NCBI RefSeq assembly: GCF_003076135.1
Contig: NZ_QDGZ01000006.1
Coordinates: 1 to 64,000, forward strand
DNA length: 64,000 bases
Direction: 5' to 3'
From: Nocardioides gansuensis
GTDB taxonomy: Bacteria > Actinomycetota > Actinomycetes > Propionibacteriales > Nocardioidaceae
Part shown: in pieces, positions 35,917-46,672 of the stretch
How positions within the stretch are numbered: position 1 is the first letter of the stretch
Layout: every line of letters starts with the position of its first letter
The notes under the pieces: model-generated
The model's input: the letters and a program-made list of their open reading frames with translations, nothing else
What the model was told of the DNA's origin: nothing
Database searches by the model: none
Program-made: the position numbers and the translations under genes

Positions 35917-36239
35917 CAGTAGCCCCCCGCCGGATCGACGTGGCGGTCGCTCCACTGCATGAGCGACTGCATGCGGTCGACCGTCTCCTGGTCGGCGTAG
36001 TCGAGGTCGGCCGCCGTGTCGTCGAGCGCCTTGCCGTGCTTGCCGGCGGTCTCGACCAGCCGGTCGAGCTCCTTGCGCCACGCCTCGAGGAAGTCGTCGG
36101 CGACGGGCGAGACGCGGGGACCGAGCACGCCGGAGTCGGCCTCGGCGAGGGTGGTGCGGGCGCCCACGAGCTGCTCGCCCTGGTCCTCCCACTGGGTGGC
36201 GGCCTTCTCCAGGGCCGCGAGGTAGGCGATCAGGGTCAT
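35916..36239 (-). CDS. WXG100-like small helical protein
   Basis: 107 aa, ATG overlapping the previous stop (ATGA). Two long helices around a turn at GVLGPRVSPVADDF; the second contains FLEAWRKELDRLVETAGKHG. Size and fold prediction fit the WXG100 superfamily although the exact W-x-G is replaced by W-R-K. Such proteins pair with the N-terminus of a larger substrate for type VII secretion, and the next gene has a WXG-type N-terminus. Assignment by size and context. Confidence 0.7.
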   Translation of the reverse strand: MTLIAYLAALEKAATQWEDQGEQLVGARTTLAEADSGVLGPRVSPVADDFLEAWRKELDRLVETAGKHGKALDDTAADLDYADQETVDRMQSLMQWSDRHVDPAGGY

Positions 36240-36772
36240 GCCGGAGCCCCCTGCTCTGCGACCTGCGCGATGACCGGCTCGGTCAGGTAGAAGGGCTGGC
36301 CGACGACCTGCAGCCCCACGGCGTACGGCGCGGCCCGCGCGACCAGCCGCACCGGACCCGCGAGCGCGGTGAGCTCGGGAGGCTGGTTGCCGGTCGGGCG
36401 CGCGTCCCAGCGCAGCTCCAGGAGGAGGTTGCCGAGGCTGCGCAACACGTCGACGCTGCCGTCACCGCGCTGCTCGTCGCCCAGGTCCTCGAAGCGGGTG
36501 CGGACGACCCAGCGGCGTACGAGCGGGTGCCGCTGCTGCCACCAGAAGCCGATCCGTGAGCTGGTCTCCAGCCCGAGGCGGCCGGCGACCGCGTCGAGGA
36601 CGGCGTCCGCGTGCCGCTGGGCGGCGAGGCACTGGCCCACCGTCGCGGGCGGCAGGCCGGGGTCACCGGTGTGCTCCGGCGGCAGCATCACGATCTCCAC
36701 GTCGGGGTGCTGCTCACGCAGCCGCCTGAAGAAGGGGTCCTGCAGGGCCGGATCCATCGGCGCCTCACTCAT
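36236..36772 (-). CDS. Hypothetical protein heading the WXG/DUF1023 cassette
   Basis: 178 aa, no signal peptide or membrane helix. Begins MSEAPMDPALQDPFFRRLRE and contains a stretch HPDVEIVMLPPE followed by an alpha/beta domain with IGFWWQQRHPLVRRW and LELRWDARPTGN. No family recognised. It overlaps the WXG-like gene by 4 nt (ATGA) and so is the first gene of a tightly coupled four-gene operon; an EspG-like chaperone role would suit the position but the sequence does not show it. Confidence 0.7.
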   Translation of the reverse strand: MSEAPMDPALQDPFFRRLREQHPDVEIVMLPPEHTGDPGLPPATVGQCLAAQRHADAVLDAVAGRLGLETSSRIGFWWQQRHPLVRRWVVRTRFEDLGDEQRGDGSVDVLRSLGNLLLELRWDARPTGNQPPELTALAGPVRLVARAAPYAVGLQVVGQPFYLTEPVIAQVAEQGAPA

Positions 36773-36837
36773 GGACGGGTTCTACCGCCGAGGAGGCCGC
36801 CGCAAACCCGGGACGCGCGGAGCGTCACCCGATGTTC

Positions 36838-36843
36838 TAGATT
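36838..36843 (+). promoter_or_regulatory. -10 element, leaderless (ctlX)
   Basis: TAGATT ends 6 nt before the GTG at 36850; no ribosome site is visible. Confidence 0.5.
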
Positions 36844-36849
36844 CGATGT

Positions 36850-37881
36850 GTGAGTGCCCAGGCCCCGTCCGCCGTCATCCTGATCCGCGCGAGCAACTTC
36901 ATGCCCAACCCCGCCACGGCGGCGGACAACGCGTTCCAGCGCGACGTGCCCGAGGGGCAGAGCGACGCCACCACCGCGGCGAAGGCGCTGGCGGAGATGG
37001 ACGCGGTCGCCCAGGCGCTGCGCGACGCCGGCGTCACCGTGCACGTCTTCGACGACGACGACCACACCAGGCCGGACAGCGTGTTCCCCAACAACTGGCT
37101 GTCCACCCACTCGGGCGGCTACGTGGCGGTCTACCCGATGTATGCCTCCAACCGCCGGCACGAGCGTCGCGCCGACATCCTGGAGATGCTCAAGTCGCAC
37201 TACCGCGTCCAGACGATCGTCGACTACTCCGGCCTCGAGCCCGACGGCATCTTCCTCGAGGGCACCGGCGCGATGGTCCTCGACCATGTGTCGCGGGTTG
37301 CCTACACCGCGGTCAGCTACCGGGCCGACACCCACGTCCTCGAGCGGTTCTGCGCGGACTTCAACTACGAGCCAATGGCCTTCGAGGCGGTCGACTCCCA
37401 CGGGGTGCCCGTCTACCACACCAACGTGATCGCCTGCGTCGGCACGGACGTCGCGCTGATCGCGCTGGGGATGATCCCCGACGTCGACCGCCGGGAGCAG
37501 GTGCGCGAGCGCCTCTCGGTCAACGGCCGCACGATCGTGGAGCTGACCGAGGAGCAGGTCCGCGAGTTCGCCGGCAACGCGGTGGAGCTGTGCGGGCGTA
37601 CGCCGGAGGGCAAGCGCCGCTACATCATGGCCATGTCCGGCCGGGCCCGGCGCAGCCTCCGCCCCGACCAGATCGCCGTGATCGAGGAGTCCTGCGACAT
37701 CGTCGCGATCGACATCCCCACCATAGAGCTGGCCGGCGGCTCCGTGCGCTGCATGATCGCGGGCATCCACCTCGACCGGCGTCCCCAGCAGGCGCCGGTC
37801 CTCACCGAGGCGGTGGAGGCCATCAACGAGGACAACCCCGTCACTCCCGACGGGCGCTATGTGGCCATGGCCGACGCCTGA
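36850..37881 (+). CDS. ctlX: CtlX-like amidinohydrolase (arginine deiminase-related)
   Basis: 343 aa, GTG start. Guanidino-group modifying enzyme superfamily: substrate motifs DSVFPNNWLSTH and FLEGTGAMVLD, catalytic His in VYHTNVIACVG and nucleophile Cys301 in GGSVRCMIAG. The closest described group are citrulline-utilisation hydrolases (CtlX) and related dimethylarginine hydrolases; the exact substrate is not proven. Cytoplasmic. Divergent from the WXG cassette across 77 bp. Confidence 0.87.
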   Translation: MSAQAPSAVILIRASNFMPNPATAADNAFQRDVPEGQSDATTAAKALAEMDAVAQALRDAGVTVHVFDDDDHTRPDSVFPNNWLSTHSGGYVAVYPMYASNRRHERRADILEMLKSHYRVQTIVDYSGLEPDGIFLEGTGAMVLDHVSRVAYTAVSYRADTHVLERFCADFNYEPMAFEAVDSHGVPVYHTNVIACVGTDVALIALGMIPDVDRREQVRERLSVNGRTIVELTEEQVREFAGNAVELCGRTPEGKRRYIMAMSGRARRSLRPDQIAVIEESCDIVAIDIPTIELAGGSVRCMIAGIHLDRRPQQAPVLTEAVEAINEDNPVTPDGRYVAMADA

Positions 37882-37950
37882 GCCTACGCATCGACGAGCT
37901 TCTGATCCCGCTCAGCCTGATCGATAACGAGCGAGTCCCACGACGCTCCA

Positions 37951-37977
37951 TCTTGCCCCCGCCTGAGCGGGGCAAGA
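37951..37977 (+). terminator. Hairpin after ctlX
   Basis: Perfect 9-bp stem tcttgcccc / ggggcaaga with a 9-nt loop in the 216-bp gap between ctlX and nadE. No T-tract follows. The rest of the gap shows no frame with support. Confidence 0.5.
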
Positions 37978-38084
37978 CGGAGCGCGACCACCGTCGGTTC
38001 GACAGGGTGGACCCGGTGTCTCCGGGTGACGCCATCGCCACCCGGTCGAGGACGGCGTGGACAGATGCTCCTCCCCGGCGCCTC

Positions 38085-38090
38085 TAGACT
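38085..38090 (+). promoter_or_regulatory. -10 element, leaderless (nadE)
   Basis: TAGACT ends 7 nt before the GTG at 38098; no ribosome site is visible. Confidence 0.5.
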
Positions 38091-38097
38091 CGCCGAC

Positions 38098-40155
<2,058 letters not shown>

Positions 40156-40209
40156 GTCGGCGGACCGGCCCGGTGGTGTAGGACCGCCCGGACCGGGTGG
40201 CAATGGGGC

Positions 40210-40348
40210 ATGACCGAACCCCCTGGAGCTGGAGAGCGCGCAGACGACCAGCCAGGTCGCGACGCTGGTCGGTGACCTGGCCGAGGACCTGAAGGCCGCC
40301 CAGGACTCCATGGCTCAGGTGCGGCAGAGGCGAGGAGCGGAAAGCTGA
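40210..40348 (+). pseudogene. 46-codon gene with a one-base frameshift
   Basis: An ATG at 40210 opens MTEPP and stops early, but removing one C from the five-C run at 40219-40223 gives a continuous 46-aa product, MTEPLELESAQTTSQ then VATLVGDLAEDLKAAQDSMA and RQRRGAES, which looks like a normal soluble helical protein. Either a sequencing or assembly error or a genuine inactivated or frameshift-regulated gene. ggtggc 5 nt upstream may act as ribosome site. Its stop overlaps the next small frame. Confidence 0.45.
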
Positions 40349-40479
40349 CGGTCGACGGGTTCTGGGTGCGCAACCCGGAGGCCGGCCCGGCGTCGGCGGG
40401 CATGCTCGCCGCCGACGCCACGCCCGCGGAGCGCGAGGCATGGGTCCGTCAGCCGGGGCTTCCGTGGCCATGGGCCTGA
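40345..40479 (+). CDS. Possible 44-aa peptide, CTG start
   Basis: The frame runs TVDGFWVRNPEAGPASAGML and on to EREAWVRQPGLPWPWA. The CTG at 40345 overlaps the stop of the preceding frame (CTGA) and has aggag 7 nt upstream, as in coupled genes with ATGA/GTGA overlaps; CTG starts are rare, so this is tentative. Its end overlaps the ATG of the next membrane protein. No homology recognised. Confidence 0.35.
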   Translation: MTVDGFWVRNPEAGPASAGMLAADATPAEREAWVRQPGLPWPWA

Positions 40480-41069
40480 TCGGAACGGTCTGGGGGCTGG
40501 GCCTGACACTCGCCGCACTCTTGGTCGAGTCCGTTCCGCTCGCAGTGATCCTTGGCGTAGTCGCCCTGTGCATGCTCGTCCTGGGCCTCGAGGGATGGCG
40601 CATCCTGCTGCGTCGTCCCGAGCTGCGGATCAGCGCCGACAAGATCGACTTCCACGGCCCGGGAATTCACTCCGAGCTCGCGTGGGAGGACGTCGGCACC
40701 GTCGAGCTGCGTGACCTGGGCACCCGCTGGTCGGCGGTGCACGTGTCCGCCCGGCGGGGCGCACCGTCGTACCGCGCCGAGCTCAGCCGGCTGATCCTGC
40801 CGACGGACCGCATGCCGCAGCCACCCGGGATCGCGGTGCGCCTGGGGCTCGTGGATGACCCGGCACGACTGCTCAAGCTGCTCCGGGCGATGCACCCGGG
40901 AGAGCGCAGCGGCCGGGAGGCCATGATCAGCCGTGGTCTCCCGGCCGACTCGGGCTACCAGCTCAGCCCTCCGTGTGGTGCCACTTCGTGGCGAGCCGCG
41001 CCATCGCGACGGCGCAGACGCCGACGGCGAGGGCGCCGATGCCGAGCATCATCATCCCGTCGACCATGA
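40470..41069 (+). CDS. Membrane protein with PH-like domain
   Basis: 199 aa from the ATG at 40470 (an ATG at 40440 adds 10 residues). Two adjacent membrane segments (LIGTVWGLGLTLAALLVES and VPLAVILGVVALCMLVLGLE) are followed by a beta-rich domain, RRPELRISADKIDFHGPGIH and VGTVELRDLG, typical of bacterial PH-like membrane proteins. The last 45 residues are Arg-rich and lie over the antisense end of the DoxX-like gene; they look like out-of-frame sequence, so the functional domain probably ends near residue 155. Follows two small overlapping frames. Confidence 0.6.
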   Translation: MGLIGTVWGLGLTLAALLVESVPLAVILGVVALCMLVLGLEGWRILLRRPELRISADKIDFHGPGIHSELAWEDVGTVELRDLGTRWSAVHVSARRGAPSYRAELSRLILPTDRMPQPPGIAVRLGLVDDPARLLKLLRAMHPGERSGREAMISRGLPADSGYQLSPPCGATSWRAAPSRRRRRRRRGRRCRASSSRRP

Positions 41070-41424
41070 ACAGGGAGATGGCGGTCAGCAGCATCCACAG
41101 CGCGAGCACGTCGCCGCCGATCCTCGGGACGAAGAGGATCAGGGCCGCGATGACGATCTCCGCAGCGCCGATCCACATCACGGCGTCGGCCATGGTGCCG
41201 GGGAGCACGTCGTCGACCCACGTGGCCAGGAACTGCGTCCAGGCGGTGTCGGTGAACGCGATCAGCTTGTCGAGGCCGAACAGCAGGGTCCCGGCGAAGA
41301 AGGCGACCCAGAGTCCGAGAAAGGCCTGGCGGGCGGCATCCACGCGGGCGATGCTGCCGAGGTCGTGCAACTCGTCCCGGAAGTCGTGGCCCATGTCGTG
41401 CCAGGCATGCGTGAGTGCAGCCAT
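40963..41424 (-). CDS. DoxX-like integral membrane protein
   Basis: 153 aa from the ATG at 41424, with ggaaagga 7 nt upstream. Four hydrophobic segments (AFLGLWVAFFAGTLLFGLDK, MADAVMWIGAAEIVIAALIL, VLALWMLLTAISLFMVDG, MMLGIGALAVGVCAVAM) give a DoxX/HXXEE-like four-helix membrane protein. Function unknown. Divergent from the Cys-containing HTH regulator at 41549, which may control it; its 3' end overlaps the convergent PH-like gene by 107 bp. Confidence 0.8.
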   Translation of the reverse strand: MAALTHAWHDMGHDFRDELHDLGSIARVDAARQAFLGLWVAFFAGTLLFGLDKLIAFTDTAWTQFLATWVDDVLPGTMADAVMWIGAAEIVIAALILFVPRIGGDVLALWMLLTAISLFMVDGMMMLGIGALAVGVCAVAMARLATKWHHTEG

Positions 41425-41548
41425 GACGGATCCTTTCCGAAGGCCCGTCTCGGTGCCCGGGACGGGCAGTTTTGTAAGGGACTGTTGCTTTGACGATAGA
41501 CCTGCCAGACTGTAAGAGCAAGGAGTGTCTCTGCTAGAGATGGTGACC

Positions 41549-42295
41549 ATGTCCGAGGAGGCCCTCGCCCGCCGCGTGCACCGGGTCGGCGCCCTGGCCG
41601 ACCCCGTCCGGCGCGCGCTCTACCGGTTCGTCGCGGCCCAGCCGGGGGCGGTCAGCCGCGACCAGGCGGCCGACGGGATCGACGTGCCCCGCCACACCGC
41701 CAAGCACCACCTCGACAAGCTGGTCGACGAGGGGCTGCTGGTCACCGAGTTCAGGCGGCTCACCGGGCGCACCGGGCCCGGCGCCGGACGGCCCGCGAAG
41801 CTCTACCGCCGTGCACGCCGCGAGATCGGCGTGAGCATCCCCGCGCGTCGCTACGACCTGGCCGGCTCGGTGCTGGCCGACGCCGTGCACCGGACGCTCG
41901 GCGGCACGCCGATGCGGGGCGCGCTCGAGGAGGCAGCCGCGCACGCCGCGGCGGAGGCGGTCGCCGACCTGGCCACCGCCGAGGAGGCTCGTGCGGGGGA
42001 GACGCCGGTCGAGCGCACGGCGGCCGCGCTCGCGCCGTACGGCTATGAGCCCAGCGTCGAGAGCGAGGTCATCGAGCTCGCCAACTGTCCCTTCGACCGC
42101 CTCGCCCGCGACCACCCCGACGTCATGTGCGGGCTCAACCGCGAGTTCCTCGGCCGGGTGGTCGGGGTGACGGGCGACGGCGAGCTCGAGGTGGAGCCGC
42201 GTACGCCGGCGCGCGAGTCCTGCTGTGCGCGCGTGCGTCGCGCGGGCGGAGCCGGGGCCGCGCCCACGCGCTCCGCCGGTGTGACCTGCCCCTAG
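41549..42295 (+). CDS. HTH regulator with SufR-like cysteine domain
   Basis: 248 aa from the ATG at 41549 (the frame is open from a GTG at 41525; several starts are possible). The N-terminal winged helix reads RVGALADPVRRALYRFVAAQ, VSRDQAADGIDVPRHTAKHH. The C-terminal part ELANCPFDRLARDHPDVMCG ... RESCCARV matches the cysteine pattern of SufR-like Fe-S or metal sensing repressors. It probably senses iron, redox or metal and controls the divergent membrane protein (inference). The last 20 residues are a variable tail. glnA follows after 9 bp but has its own promoter hexamer. Confidence 0.85.
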   Translation: MSEEALARRVHRVGALADPVRRALYRFVAAQPGAVSRDQAADGIDVPRHTAKHHLDKLVDEGLLVTEFRRLTGRTGPGAGRPAKLYRRARREIGVSIPARRYDLAGSVLADAVHRTLGGTPMRGALEEAAAHAAAEAVADLATAEEARAGETPVERTAAALAPYGYEPSVESEVIELANCPFDRLARDHPDVMCGLNREFLGRVVGVTGDGELEVEPRTPARESCCARVRRAGGAGAAPTRSAGVTCP

Positions 42296-42298
42296 GCT
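42293..42298 (+). promoter_or_regulatory. -10 element, leaderless (glnA2)
   Basis: TAGGCT ends 6 nt before the ATG at 42305 and overlaps the stop region of the HTH regulator gene. Confidence 0.5.
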
Positions 42299-42304
42299 GT
42301 GCCC

Positions 42305-43645
42305 ATGGGCAAGCAGGAAGACTTCGTGCTCCGGGCGCTCGAGGAGCGCGACGTCCGCTTCGTGCGGCTGTGGTTCACCGATGTGCTGGGCTTCCTCAAG
42401 TCTGTCGCGGTGGCCCCGGCGGAGCTCGAGGGTGCCTTCAGCGAGGGCATCGGGTTCGACGGCTCGGCGATCGAGGGCTTCGCCCGGGTCTATGAGGCCG
42501 ACATGCTCGCGATGCCCGACCCGTCGACGTTCCAGATCCTGCCGTGGCGCTCGGGCGACGGCCCGTCGACCGCCCGGATGTTCTGCGACATCAGGATGCC
42601 GGACGGCAGCCCCTCCTACGCCGACCCGCGCCACGTCCTCAAGCGCACCCTCGGCAAGGCCGCCGAACAGGGGTTCACCTTCTACACCCACCCCGAGATC
42701 GAGTTCTACCTCTTCCAGGACAGCCCCGAGCCCGGCATCGAGCCGCGCCCGGTGGACCGCAGCGGCTACTTCGACCACACCGCACAGTCGAGGGGCGCCG
42801 ACTTCCGCCGCGAGGCGATCACCATGCTCGAGGCGATGGGCATCTCCGTCGAGTTCAGCCACCACGAGGGCGGTCCCGGGCAGCAGGAGATCGACCTGCG
42901 GTACGCCGACGCGCTGAGCACGGCGGACAACGTCATGACGTTCCGCACGGTCGTCCGTGAGGTCGCGCTGAGCCAGGGCATCTGGGCGAGCTTCATGCCT
43001 AAGCCGTTCACCACCCACCCGGGCTCCGGCATGCACACCCACGTGAGCCTCTTCGAGGGCGACCGCAACGCCTTCTTCGAGGCCGGCTCGGAGTATCAGC
43101 TGTCCAAGACCGGCCGCCAGTTCATCGCCGGCGTGCTGCGCCACGCGCGCGAGATCACCTGCGTCACCAACCAGTGGGTCAACTCCTACAAGCGCCTGAT
43201 CGGCGGCGGCGAGGCCCCGTCGTACATCTGCTGGGGCCACAACAACCGCAGTGCGATGATCCGCGTCCCGATGTACAAGCCCAACAAGGGCCAGTCGACC
43301 CGCATCGAGCTGCGCACGATCGACGCCGCGTGCAACCCCTACCTCGCCTTCGCGGCCACCCTCGCCGCGGGCATGAAGGGGATCGAGGAGGGCTACGAGC
43401 TGCCCCGCGAGGCCGAGGACGACGTCTGGTCGCTCACCGAGAAGGAGCGCAAGAGCCTCGGCATCGAGCCGCTGCCCAAGAACCTCTCCGAGGCGATCTC
43501 CATCGCCGAGGACTCCGAGCTGCTGGCGGAGACGCTGGGCGAGCACGTCTACGACTTCTTCCTGCGCAACAAGCGCGCCGAGTGGGAGGCCTACCGCGGC
43601 CAGGTCTCGGCCTACGAGCGCGACACCATGCTGCCGGTCCTCTGA
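42305..43645 (+). CDS. glnA: Type I glutamine synthetase, GlnA2-like
   Basis: 446 aa, the length of mycobacterial GlnA2 and shorter than GlnA1. Makes glutamine from glutamate, ammonia and ATP as a dodecamer. Motifs: DGSAIEGFARVYEADMLAMPD, the metal/substrate block EIEFYLF, KPFTTHPGSGMHTHVS and NRSAMIRVP. Tyr364 in GYELP aligns with the adenylylation site region NLYDLP of E. coli GS, though whether this paralogue is adenylylated is not known. The next gene is glnE; M. tuberculosis has the same glnA2-glnE order. Confidence 0.96.
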   Translation: MGKQEDFVLRALEERDVRFVRLWFTDVLGFLKSVAVAPAELEGAFSEGIGFDGSAIEGFARVYEADMLAMPDPSTFQILPWRSGDGPSTARMFCDIRMPDGSPSYADPRHVLKRTLGKAAEQGFTFYTHPEIEFYLFQDSPEPGIEPRPVDRSGYFDHTAQSRGADFRREAITMLEAMGISVEFSHHEGGPGQQEIDLRYADALSTADNVMTFRTVVREVALSQGIWASFMPKPFTTHPGSGMHTHVSLFEGDRNAFFEAGSEYQLSKTGRQFIAGVLRHAREITCVTNQWVNSYKRLIGGGEAPSYICWGHNNRSAMIRVPMYKPNKGQSTRIELRTIDAACNPYLAFAATLAAGMKGIEEGYELPREAEDDVWSLTEKERKSLGIEPLPKNLSEAISIAEDSELLAETLGEHVYDFFLRNKRAEWEAYRGQVSAYERDTMLPVL

Positions 43646-43663
43646 CCGACGACGACCCGCCCG

Positions 43664-46660
43664 ATGCCCCCCACCGCAGGTCAGCTGGTCCGGCTCGGCT
43701 TCGCCGACTCTGCGCGGGCCGCCGACCGGCTGGCCGCGCTCGGTGACCCCGGGCCGCCGTTGCTGACCGCGATCGGCACGGCCGCCGATCCCGACCAGGC
43801 GCTGGCCGGGATGCTGCGGCTGGCTGCCGCCGTCGAGGCGCACGAGGGCGTCGAGGGCCGCCGCGCCATGCTGGCCGAGATCGCCGACGACGAGGGCACG
43901 GCGATGCGCCTGGCCGCCGTGCTCGGCGCCAGCGTCGCGCTCGCCGACCACCTGGCGCGGCATCCCGAGCAGTGGCGCGAGCTCACGGACCCGACGCTCG
44001 GCAGCACCCGCCCAGCGGCGTACGCCGTGCGCGCGGCGCTGCTGGAGGCGGTCGGCGCCGACCCGGCGGACCCGGAGCCGGTCGCCACGCGTCCCGACGC
44101 GGAGGCCGTCGACACGCTGCGCGTGGAGTATCGGCGGATCCTGCTGCGGCTGGCGGCCCGCGACCTGGCCCACCACCTCGGCGTCGACGACGCCGCGGCG
44201 GAGCTGTCCGACCTCGCGGCCGGGACCCTGGAGGCGGCGCTGGCGATCGCCCGCGCCCGGATCGGCGAGCCGGCAGCCAGCGCGCGGCTGACCGTGGTCG
44301 CGATGGGCAAGTGCGGAGGCCACGAGCTCAACTACGTCTCCGACGTCGACGTGATCTTCGTCTTCGAGCCCGCGGCGGGGGCCTCGGAGTCGCTGGCGCT
44401 GCGCTCCGCCACGCAGCTGGCCAGCCACCTGATGCGGATCTGCTCCGAGCACACCGCCGAGGGCACGATCTGGCCGGTGGACGCGAACCTGCGCCCCGAG
44501 GGCTCGCAGGGTCCGCTCGTGCGCACGCTCGCCAGCCATCTGGGCTACTACGAGCGGTGGGCCAAGACGTGGGAGTTCCAGGCGCTGCTCAAGGCCCGGC
44601 CGGTGGCCGGCGACCGGGCGCTCGGCGCCGCCTACGTCGCGATGGTGCAGCCGCTGATCTGGTCTGCGGCGGAGCGGGCCGGGTTCGTCGAGGACGTGCA
44701 GGCGATGCGGCGGCGGGTGCTCGACCACACCCAGTCATCCATGGGGGAGGCGGAGGCCGAGCGCCAGCTCAAGCTCGGCTCGGGCGGGCTGCGCGACGTG
44801 GAGTTCGCCGTCCAGCTGCTGCAGCTGGTGCACGGCCGCGCCGACGAGTCGCTGCGGGTGGGCGCCACCCTGAGTGCGCTGACCGAGCTGACCCGCGGCG
44901 GCTACGTCAACCGGCAGGACGGCGAGCAGCTGCACCGGGCCTACGCCTTCCTGCGGACCCTCGAGCACCGCATCCAGCTGCACCGCCTGCGTCGCACCCA
45001 CGTCGTACCGGACGACGAGGAGTCGCTGCGGCGCCTCGGCCGGTCGCTGGGGCTGACCTCCGACCCGGTCGAGGCGCTCGAGCGGGAGTGGCACCACCAC
45101 CGGCTCGAGGTGCGGCGGCTGCACGAGAAGCTCTTCTACCGGCCGCTGCTGGCGGCGGTCGCGAAGATCCCGGGCACCGACGCGCGGCTCTCGCTCGAGG
45201 CGGCGGAGCAGCGGCTGTCGGCGCTGGGCTACGTCGACCCCAAGGGCGCGCTGCGCCACCTCGAGGCCCTGACCCGCGGCGTCACGCGCTCGTCCGACAT
45301 CCAGCGCACCCTGCTGCCGGTGATGCTCGAGTGGTTCGCGGACACGCCCGACCCCGACGCGGGCCTCTTCGGCTTCCGCCGGCTCAGCGACAGCCTGGGC
45401 CGCACGCCGTGGTACCTCACGATGCTCCGCGACGAGGGCGAGGTCGCCCAGCGGCTGGCCTTCCTGCTCGGCACGTCGCGCTACGCCACCGACCTGCTCG
45501 AGCGCGAGCCGCAGGGGGTGAAGATGCTCGGCGAGGACCTCGCCCCGCTCTCGGCGGAGGCGCTCACCACGGAGATGCGGTCGGTGGCCGGGCGGCAGGC
45601 CGGCGCCGAGGACGCGGTGCGTGCGGTCCGTGCCGTCCGCCGCCGCGAGCTGCTGCGGATCGCGTCCGGCGAGCTGCTCGGGCTGACCGACGTCGAGGAC
45701 GTGGGCCGCGGACTGTCGCGCCTCACCGATGCCACGCTGGAGGCGACGCTCGGCGTCGCGATCGAGGCGGTGCGCCAGCGGCGCGGCCTCGACGCCGCGC
45801 CGACGCGGATGGCAGTCGTCGCGATGGGCCGCTACGGCGGCTTCGAGCTGTCCTACGCCAGCGACGCGGATGTGATGTTCGTCCACGAGCCCGAGCCGGG
45901 CGTGGAGCCGCAGCGGGCGGCGTCCTTCGCGCAGGCGGTGGTGGGGGAGCTGCGCCGGCTGCTGGCGATGCCGGCGACCGACCCGCCCCTCGAGATCGAC
46001 GCCGACCTGCGCCCCGAGGGCAAGCAGGGCCCGATGGTCCGCACCCTCGACGCCTACGCCGCCTACTACGCCAAGTGGTCGCACGTGTGGGAGTTCCAGG
46101 CGCTGCTGCGCGCCGACGCGGTGGTGGGCGACGAGGGCCTGCGGCGCCGCTTCACCGAGCTGATCGACCCGCTGCGCTTCCCGCCGGGCGGGATCGACGC
46201 CGGCACGGTCGCGGAGGTGCGCCGGGTCAAGGCCCGGGTCGACGAGGAGCGGCTGCCGCGCGGCGCCGACCGGCACACCCACCTCAAGCTGGGCCGTGGC
46301 GGGCTCGCCGACGTCGAGTGGACCGTGCAGCTGCTGCAGATGCAGCACGCCGGGACGGTGCCCGGGTTGCGGACCGCGCAGACGCTCGCCGCGCTCGAGG
46401 CCGCGTGCGAGGCCGGGCTGGTCTCGGCCGGGGACGCCGCGACGCTGACCGAGGCGTGGCGCCTAGTCAGTCGGGTGCGCAACGCGGTGACGCTGGTCAG
46501 CGGCAAGGTCGCCGACCAGCTGCCCCGCGACCTGCGCGAGCGGGCGGCCGTGGCGCAGGTGCTGGGCTACCCGCAGGGGGAGTCGGACCGGATGGTCAAC
46601 GACTACCTGCGCACCACCCGCCGGGCGCACTCGGTGGTGGAGCGGGTGTTCTGGGACTGA
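43664..46660 (+). CDS. glnE: Bifunctional glutamine synthetase adenylyltransferase/deadenylase
   Basis: 998 aa, full length. Two homologous halves, each with a nucleotidyltransferase domain: GKCGGHELNYVSDVDVIFVF (deadenylase half, near residue 215) and GRYGGFELSYASDADVMFVH (adenylylase half, near residue 725). Each is followed by a helical GlnD-type regulatory region with DLRPEGSQGP and DLRPEGKQGP. Switches glutamine synthetase off and on by AMP transfer under PII control. Starts 18 bp after glnA2, so co-transcribed. Confidence 0.97.
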   Translation: MPPTAGQLVRLGFADSARAADRLAALGDPGPPLLTAIGTAADPDQALAGMLRLAAAVEAHEGVEGRRAMLAEIADDEGTAMRLAAVLGASVALADHLARHPEQWRELTDPTLGSTRPAAYAVRAALLEAVGADPADPEPVATRPDAEAVDTLRVEYRRILLRLAARDLAHHLGVDDAAAELSDLAAGTLEAALAIARARIGEPAASARLTVVAMGKCGGHELNYVSDVDVIFVFEPAAGASESLALRSATQLASHLMRICSEHTAEGTIWPVDANLRPEGSQGPLVRTLASHLGYYERWAKTWEFQALLKARPVAGDRALGAAYVAMVQPLIWSAAERAGFVEDVQAMRRRVLDHTQSSMGEAEAERQLKLGSGGLRDVEFAVQLLQLVHGRADESLRVGATLSALTELTRGGYVNRQDGEQLHRAYAFLRTLEHRIQLHRLRRTHVVPDDEESLRRLGRSLGLTSDPVEALEREWHHHRLEVRRLHEKLFYRPLLAAVAKIPGTDARLSLEAAEQRLSALGYVDPKGALRHLEALTRGVTRSSDIQRTLLPVMLEWFADTPDPDAGLFGFRRLSDSLGRTPWYLTMLRDEGEVAQRLAFLLGTSRYATDLLEREPQGVKMLGEDLAPLSAEALTTEMRSVAGRQAGAEDAVRAVRAVRRRELLRIASGELLGLTDVEDVGRGLSRLTDATLEATLGVAIEAVRQRRGLDAAPTRMAVVAMGRYGGFELSYASDADVMFVHEPEPGVEPQRAASFAQAVVGELRRLLAMPATDPPLEIDADLRPEGKQGPMVRTLDAYAAYYAKWSHVWEFQALLRADAVVGDEGLRRRFTELIDPLRFPPGGIDAGTVAEVRRVKARVDEERLPRGADRHTHLKLGRGGLADVEWTVQLLQMQHAGTVPGLRTAQTLAALEAACEAGLVSAGDAATLTEAWRLVSRVRNAVTLVSGKVADQLPRDLRERAAVAQVLGYPQGESDRMVNDYLRTTRRAHSVVERVFWD

Positions 46661-46672
46661 AGTAGATTCCTT

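Noticed and set aside
41534..44728. Minus-strand open frame of more than 1000 codons opposite the HTH regulator, glnA2 and glnE
   Set aside because: It spans several genuine genes and their gaps, has no start signal and no recognisable domain.
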